From contig JALLBK010001408.1 in the NCBI GenBank assembly GCA_036940085.1, positions 1 through 10,510 on the forward strand: a stretch of DNA of 10,510 bases, in the 5' to 3' direction. The stretch's first letter is position 1, and every line of letters begins with the position of its first letter. Below, piece after piece: positions 6,665-10,510 of the stretch. Under the pieces are notes generated by a model. That model saw only the letters and a program-made list of their open reading frames with translations. It was not told the DNA's origin and searched no databases. The translations under genes and the position numbers were made by a program. The stretch is from Discostella pseudostelligera. Lineage: Eukaryota > Bacillariophyta > Thalassiosirophyceae > Thalassiosirales > Thalassiosiraceae.

Positions 6665-7931
6665 ATGCCATATTCCAATGATGTCTACTCGCGAGGGGAG
6701 GCAGATGTATTCCTGTTCAAGCCAATAAAAGTGAGTTCTACAACCCGCGAATCTCGAGCTTACGCTTTGGTTTGGATACGAGCCTTGCATTGGAGTCGAT
6801 CTCTCGCGCGCTTGAATTTTTGAAATCATTGTCAGCAGCATCGGTGCACACAATGCAATTATGTTGTCAACGTCCTTGGTCAACTCACCGACATCTTTTC
6901 TTCCTTTTACATCATTCAAAGTCATGGGAGCATGCGCAAGAAGAATTGGGTTCAATCGAGGTTACGATGAGTGACTCTTCGCCATTGTCAATGTCGCTTC
7001 CCTTTGGAATAACGGTATGTTGTTCCTTCGCCATACTTTTCAAAAGCCGAGCCTGTCCAATGCCCAATGCGAATGCTCACCCACCGTCATCGTTTACCCC
7101 TCCACCGTCCACTATTCAAAGGAGAATATAGATCAATCACTCGGAATGTGCACCGAAGATCTCTTCAGGGACATGTGCGAACGCCAATATGATTACGTGT
7201 CACCAGCAGCCTATGCTCCTGACGCATCCTACATCCCCTACCGCCGCTACCTCGTTGACTGGATGTCCGACGTGGGTGAGCAGTGCGATCTTCATACTAC
7301 TACTGTACACGTTAGCATTTTATTTTTAGACAAAATATTCAGATCGAGGGATGTTCCCCGAAGTCATTGGCAGCTCATGGCCACAGCATGCCTAAGCATT
7401 GCGGCCAAGTACGAGGAGGCAGAGGAGAATTGTCCCTCTATCCCCGATCTGCTGAGACTGACAAAGCTCAATGTTGTGGGTCATACATCACTGACGTTCC
7501 GGGAGGGTGAGGTGGAGGTCCTACGGCATTTGGGATGGAAGCTTCGTGCCGTGCCACCCCTGCATGTCCTTGGATACTTCCTCTCCAAGGGAGTAGTCTT
7601 CCTTGACGACACTTGGCAAGGACGGGCACTCATTGACAAAATCCCAAAGTATATCAAGAAGTATGCCGACTTCTTCTGCAATCTGACATTACAAGAGTAC
7701 TCCTTTCAACAGTACCTGCCAACTCATCTGGCTGCGGCAATCCTCCTCGCAAGTCGAACAGCATTGCAAATATCACCTCGGTGGAGGCCAGAGCTACGGG
7801 CACTCACTGGATATGATGAGTCGGAAATAACGGAGGCGTTCAAGCACGTCTGGAGCTATTATGAGGAACAATTCCCAGGACATGGCACAAGGTCTATTTC
7901 ACCGCGAAGTGTGGCGACCAGGGCATTTTAA
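6665..7931 (+). CDS. cyclin (A/B/J-like cyclin box), three exons, 322 aa
   Basis: This is a cyclin, the regulatory partner that binds and activates a cyclin-dependent kinase. The model joins 6665-6730, 6922-7014 and 7122-7931; all junctions are phase 0. The N-terminal cyclin fold (about residues 75-192) has RRYLVDW at 94-100, the usual start of the box, and SIAAKYEE at 145-152, whose Lys and Glu are the CDK-contacting pair in the family. It ends at LGW near 192. A second fold follows (about 194-303) with the typical LAAAILLAS helix at 256-264. The unspliced frame alone would start with an ATG at 7017, inside intron 2, so it is probably wrong; an ATG at 7146 is the other fallback. The box is closest in look to mitotic A/B and to J-type cyclins. 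I see no destruction box in the short N-terminus. The subfamily is left open: it may be one of the lineage-expanded cyclins reported in diatoms. Confidence 0.85.
6731..6921 (+). other. cyclin intron 1 (191 bases)
   Basis: The donor GTGAGT follows an open first exon of 22 codons. A long pyrimidine run (CATCTTTTCTTCCTTTTAC) precedes the acceptor ATTCAAAG. A possible branch site, CTCAC, lies just before the run. Retention leads to a stop (TGA) about 30 codons in. AG at 6930 and 6960 would also keep the frame but lie after the first good acceptor, so they are possible alternatives only. Confidence 0.65.
7015..7121 (+). other. cyclin intron 2 (107 bases)
   Basis: The donor is GTATGT and the acceptor TATTCAAAG closely resembles that of intron 1 (CATTCAAAG). 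Splicing joins the exon-2 frame to the long cyclin frame in phase 0. Retention gives a stop at 7129-7131, just inside exon 3. The competing acceptor ATATAG at 7131 would break the frame. Confidence 0.75.
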
Positions 7932-8348
7932 TGTTGTGATAGCAGTGCAGTAACTTAATCAATGTTTCTTTTGCACACATCGATTATTTCATGATTGCAT
8001 CGTTCCATGTTGATGGAAGGACTACGTAAACGTCCACGATATCATCTTCTTTCATGCATTGAGCATTGAGTTTCATCGTGCATCATCATCAATCATCATC
8101 TTCTCTCGCCTCTCGACTCTCGATAGCATCTCTTCGACACGTGGAATAGTATCTTCTGACTCACCATGGAGCATGCCACGTGGAATAACTCTTAGACCAT
8201 CCACCCGCCACCGCCACCGCACCCACCACCATAAAAACAACATCATGACCATGACGGTCGAGGACGAAGTAGGAAGTAGAACGCAGTGGCATTAGTAATA
8301 GTAGCGAGAGACGGCCGCCACCTAGAGATAGCTGCTGCCACCACTGTC
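7932..8348. other. intergenic: cyclin 3' end and THTPA promoter/leader
   Basis: No gene is seen. Both neighbours are on the + strand, so the stretch must hold the cyclin 3' end and the start region of the next gene. It contains CAT/ATC-rich simple sequence (8080-8100) and paired CACGTGGAATA boxes, listed separately. The frame of the next gene is open from 8280 but has no ATG until 8349. Confidence 0.6.
8138..8187. promoter_or_regulatory. two CACGTGGAATA boxes (G-box/E-box core)
   Basis: CACGTGGAATA occurs exactly at 8138-8148 and 8177-8187, 39 bases apart in the same orientation. Position is 211 and 172 bases upstream of the THTPA start codon. The CACGTG core is the classical palindromic site for bHLH and bZIP factors. 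Exact 11-base repetition in a short promoter suggests a selected site, though a local duplication is possible. Confidence 0.5.
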
Positions 8349-9350
8349 ATGAGATACTGCAGTCTTTGCCTCAGTTTCACCCCAGCCACTGCTGCATTGT
8401 CATTGCAATGGGCTATTCCTGCACTCCGACATCAGCACCAGCATCATCGGCGTCATCAACATCATACACCGTATCCAATTGGCGCAATGCATGCCGTCGC
8501 GAACACAGCTGGTGATCGAAGTAGTGGCGAAGTCAGATCACCTTCACAACTGCATTCTTCTGAGATAGAGATAGAAAAGAAATTTTGCATCCCCAACGAA
8601 CAGTCGGCAATAAGATTGGAACAAACACTGACATCCCTTGGATTTACAATTAGTCATACGGAGGAGTTTGTCGATTGGTACTTTGACCTACCAGCTCCGA
8701 ATTGGCACTTTGCATTAAACGATTGTTGGTTCCGATATCGGGAGAAAAAGGTGAAAGTCTTGAATAATTGGGGTTGGAAAGGTTCATGGCAAGTTAAGCG
8801 CGGAAACAAGGAGGAGGGGTCGAGAGGAAATTATAGTATGACTGTTTACGAGGAGTTCCAGGGAGAGGTTGCCAAGAAGCTGATTCGTGACATGATACTT
8901 CAACAGAGTTGTCTTTCAGAGGTTGTGGGTGCCTCTTCAGAAACTGATTCTCCTCCTTCTTCTTCTACACTGAACTCCAATTATGATGGGCATGAAGTCC
9001 CATACTTAGCAGGAGCCGAGAGTCTCGTGCCGTTTGCTAGGATTGAAACAATTCGAACATGCTTTGAAGCGGCAAATGATAATGAATTCAGCGATTTGAA
9101 AGTAGACATTGACAAAACCAATTTTGGGCATATGGTGGGTGAAGTGGAAGCAGTGGTCGACGATGGTTCGAATGATAAAGCGCGTGTAGAAGCAACCAAG
9201 GAGAAGATTTCTCGACTAGTTGATTTGATATTAAGCAAAAGTGAGCTTGACTGTTCCGTGGATGCAATCGGAAAGCTGGAATATTATTTGATCAATAACC
9301 GACGCGACCTCTATGACGCTTGTGTAAAAGCTGGGTCATTAGTGAACTAA
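8349..9350 (+). CDS. THTPA: thiamine triphosphatase-like CYTH phosphohydrolase, 333 aa
   Basis: Members hydrolyse thiamine triphosphate to the diphosphate with a divalent metal in a tunnel of acidic and basic residues. Numbering from the ATG at 8349: the CYTH signature E-x-E-x-K is E74, E76, K78; then CWFRYRE (W127, R129, R131), WQVKRG (K150), YEEF (168-169), a basic strand FARIETIR (R231, R236), KVDIDKTNFG (D253, D255), GEVEAVV (E265, E267) and GKLEYYL (K309). The KVDID, GEVEA and GKL blocks match animal ThTPase closely. The mammalian enzyme is about 230 aa. Here there is a leader of about 70 aa without D/E in its first 55 residues, with 7 His in 12 residues (28-39), and a Ser/Pro-rich insert at about 190-227. 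The leader suggests organelle import, unproven. The frame is open 5' of 8349 but only from a GTG; the ATG at 8487 would give 287 aa and omit the leader. It converges on the next gene. Confidence 0.85.
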   Translation: MRYCSLCLSFTPATAALSLQWAIPALRHQHQHHRRHQHHTPYPIGAMHAVANTAGDRSSGEVRSPSQLHSSEIEIEKKFCIPNEQSAIRLEQTLTSLGFTISHTEEFVDWYFDLPAPNWHFALNDCWFRYREKKVKVLNNWGWKGSWQVKRGNKEEGSRGNYSMTVYEEFQGEVAKKLIRDMILQQSCLSEVVGASSETDSPPSSSTLNSNYDGHEVPYLAGAESLVPFARIETIRTCFEAANDNEFSDLKVDIDKTNFGHMVGEVEAVVDDGSNDKARVEATKEKISRLVDLILSKSELDCSVDAIGKLEYYLINNRRDLYDACVKAGSLVN

Positions 9351-9483
9351 TATTCAATAACATCCGTACTTATGATTACCGTGAGATTCATTTGGAAGAC
9401 TCATGACAAGGTAAGATGTGCCTGCGAAACCACTTTTGGATAGAGAGAGGTTTGATTGATCACTGGGAAGCTCGACAAGTTGT
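9351..9483. other. convergent 3' intergenic region, 133 bases
   Basis: This lies between the stop codons of two converging genes, so both 3' untranslated regions must fit in, or overlap across, 133 bases. No canonical AATAAA is visible on either strand; AATAAC occurs at about 9356. Overlapping antisense 3' ends are likely. Confidence 0.6.
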
Positions 9484-10488
9484 TCAAAACAATGCCAACT
9501 TTATCTTTCCCTTCCTTTTCTCCAGCTGTGGAATCACTCCGTCCTTCATTAAATCCATAAGCTCTGTCGATGTATCCTTTAAGGTGCACACGTTCCATCC
9601 TTTGCTGTCTTCATGACAGTCGATAACAACGAGCTCGGTATGATTCAATCGAAGAGCTCCCTGTTCTAAACGAGGATCAATTTCACCATCATTCCCATGC
9701 TTTAGCAACTTGAGCAGCCGTCCAGGCGTACCCACAGCGAGACTATAACATTTCACACTCCCCTTCTTCTTGCCACCGCTGCTGCCCGACGAGGAATTAC
9801 CAAGCCCACGCAACAATTCCACTTGCTCCTCCACGCTCATATGCTTAGCAAACAACTTTGCTATAGGCAACTTCAATGATGATAATTGTTTCATTAACTC
9901 CACCGATCGTCGTGCGGAGAGTGTTACGATTAGGATCATGGGTGAATGGGGATGTTTCCAATTCTTAAGACGTTTGTTGGACGGCAATGGTCCTGATCTG
10001 AGAAATGCAGCAAGGTTGGAATGTTGGAATTGTCTCGTCTCCTCGTTTGTTTCTTTTGGTGCTTCATACAAGTGTGACAGGAATTGGAAGGAGTCCTTTT
10101 TCTCTTTGTTAATGTCTCCTTCTCCAGAATCAACACCCTCCGACATCTTCATCGAATGAGAAAAGAGTGTGCCCAAGAATATCGCTTGGGCATTAACGGT
10201 GTCCATTGCGATCCCTCGACCGACATGAAGCAGAATATCTTTTGATGAAGCTGAAACGTTATTCTTCTTTCGCTTTTTCGAAGATGAAACTAACACAGAA
10301 TTCTGTTCGTCCGTTCGTGGCCGTTTCTTGGAGGCGAGCGATGGATGTGAAATGCCATCATCTCCATCAGATGTGCTACCGGCCTCATCGTCAAAGGATA
10401 CATCATCAGTGCCACGGCCACGACCGCCCGATTTCAAGTTGTTATCGAATAGATACTCATCGTCGCTTGCCAAATCGTCGCCGCCCAT
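9484..10488 (-). CDS. CMS1: Cms1-family nucleolar ribosome-biogenesis protein, 334 aa
   Basis: Homologue of yeast Cms1 / animal CMSS1, a helicase-like protein associated with early small-subunit pre-ribosomes in the nucleolus. The N-terminus (1-50) is acidic and Gly-rich, followed by two basic nuclear-localisation-like clusters, KKRPR (54-58) and KKRKK (71-75). The conserved core runs from about 84 to 330: MILIVTLSARR (184-194), the family hallmark KLFAKH (211-216), AVGTPGR (251-257) and ELVVIDCHED (285-294). These correspond to helicase motifs Ia, Ib (TPGR) and II, but motif II reads DCHE rather than DEAD and there is no Walker A, so ATPase activity is not expected. A Ser/Gly linker (230-240) lies between blocks. 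Length is near the usual 280-350 aa. There is one exon, with start ATG at 10488; only 22 bases of upstream DNA are in the window. Confidence 0.85.
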   Translation of the reverse strand: MGGDDLASDDEYLFDNNLKSGGRGRGTDDVSFDDEAGSTSDGDDGISHPSLASKKRPRTDEQNSVLVSSSKKRKKNNVSASSKDILLHVGRGIAMDTVNAQAIFLGTLFSHSMKMSEGVDSGEGDINKEKKDSFQFLSHLYEAPKETNEETRQFQHSNLAAFLRSGPLPSNKRLKNWKHPHSPMILIVTLSARRSVELMKQLSSLKLPIAKLFAKHMSVEEQVELLRGLGNSSSGSSGGKKKGSVKCYSLAVGTPGRLLKLLKHGNDGEIDPRLEQGALRLNHTELVVIDCHEDSKGWNVCTLKDTSTELMDLMKDGVIPQLEKRKGKIKLALF

Positions 10489-10510
10489 GGTGGTGGTAGT
10501 GGTAGATAGT

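Noticed and set aside
6659..6955. Open minus-strand frame of 98 codons with protein-like sequence
   Set aside because: It lies antisense to exon 1, intron 1 and part of exon 2 of the cyclin, where the + strand has matching splice signals and frame. No motif is recognised.
7481..7681. Minus-strand frame inside the cyclin
   Set aside because: A shadow of the cyclin box coding sequence on the other strand.
8059..8295. Open + frame of 78 codons between cyclin and ThTPase
   Set aside because: It starts with TTG, covers CAT/CAC-rich promoter sequence and the CACGTGGAATA boxes, and has no motif.
8286..8348. Extra 21 codons at the start of the ThTPase frame
   Set aside because: The frame would begin with GTG, which is not a normal nuclear start in eukaryotes; the first ATG is at 8349 and a stop precedes at 8277-8279.
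9770..10159. 129-codon + strand frame
   Set aside because: Antisense to the conserved core of Cms1, which has clear family motifs on the minus strand.

Overview
This window looks like nuclear DNA of a small-genome microbial eukaryote. A centric diatom or a related stramenopile is my best guess, but that is an inference from gene style rather than from a marker gene. The evidence is: short GT-AG introns with good splice sites in one gene, a protein set made only of eukaryotic families (cyclin, CYTH/ThTPase, Cms1), gene spacing of about 0.1-0.4 kb on the right, and a retroelement-like relic on the left of a type I associate with diatom genomes.

Left part, 1 to about 5690: no intact gene is visible. 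From 1 to about 3910 the + strand is strongly purine-rich. It is built from degenerate low-complexity words (GATGAT, GAGGAG, CAAGAAG) and punctuated by microsatellites: (AAG)9, (GA)n, (GTG)8 and (GCTGAT)10. CpG is almost absent: two CpGs in the first 1150 bases and none between 3082 and 3922. Embedded in it, about 2092-1321 on the minus strand, is a relic protein-coding sequence with one conserved frame, a zinc-knuckle-like Cys/His cluster and seven internal stops, all TGA or TAA. At about 3923 CpG returns abruptly. A decayed tandem array follows (4190-4600), including a 38-bp duplication whose two copies differ only by transitions, then an isolated intron-like segment (4660-4741), hairpins and a 10-bp tandem repeat beside an undetermined base (5267).

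Transition, about 5690-6664: an A/T-rich stretch of short related words on both strands, then a more GC-rich stretch with one weak, unrecognised minus-strand ORF model. It also contains the 5' flank of the first real gene.

Right part, 6665-10510: three confident genes. A cyclin of three exons (6665-7931, +, 322 aa) is followed by a thiamine-triphosphatase-like CYTH enzyme (8349-9350, +, 333 aa from the first ATG). Facing it is a Cms1-type nucleolar ribosome-biogenesis protein (10488-9484, -, 334 aa). The last two converge, with 133 bases between their stop codons. They do not form a pathway: cell-cycle control, thiamine-phosphate metabolism and small-subunit assembly are simply neighbours, as is usual in compact eukaryotic genomes.

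I did not find a new defence, mobile or biosynthetic system. The strongest leads are: the sequence signature of CpG decay in the left half, the protein relic inside it, a ThTPase with the specificity tryptophan conserved and an unusual His-rich leader, and paired CACGTGGAATA boxes upstream of it.
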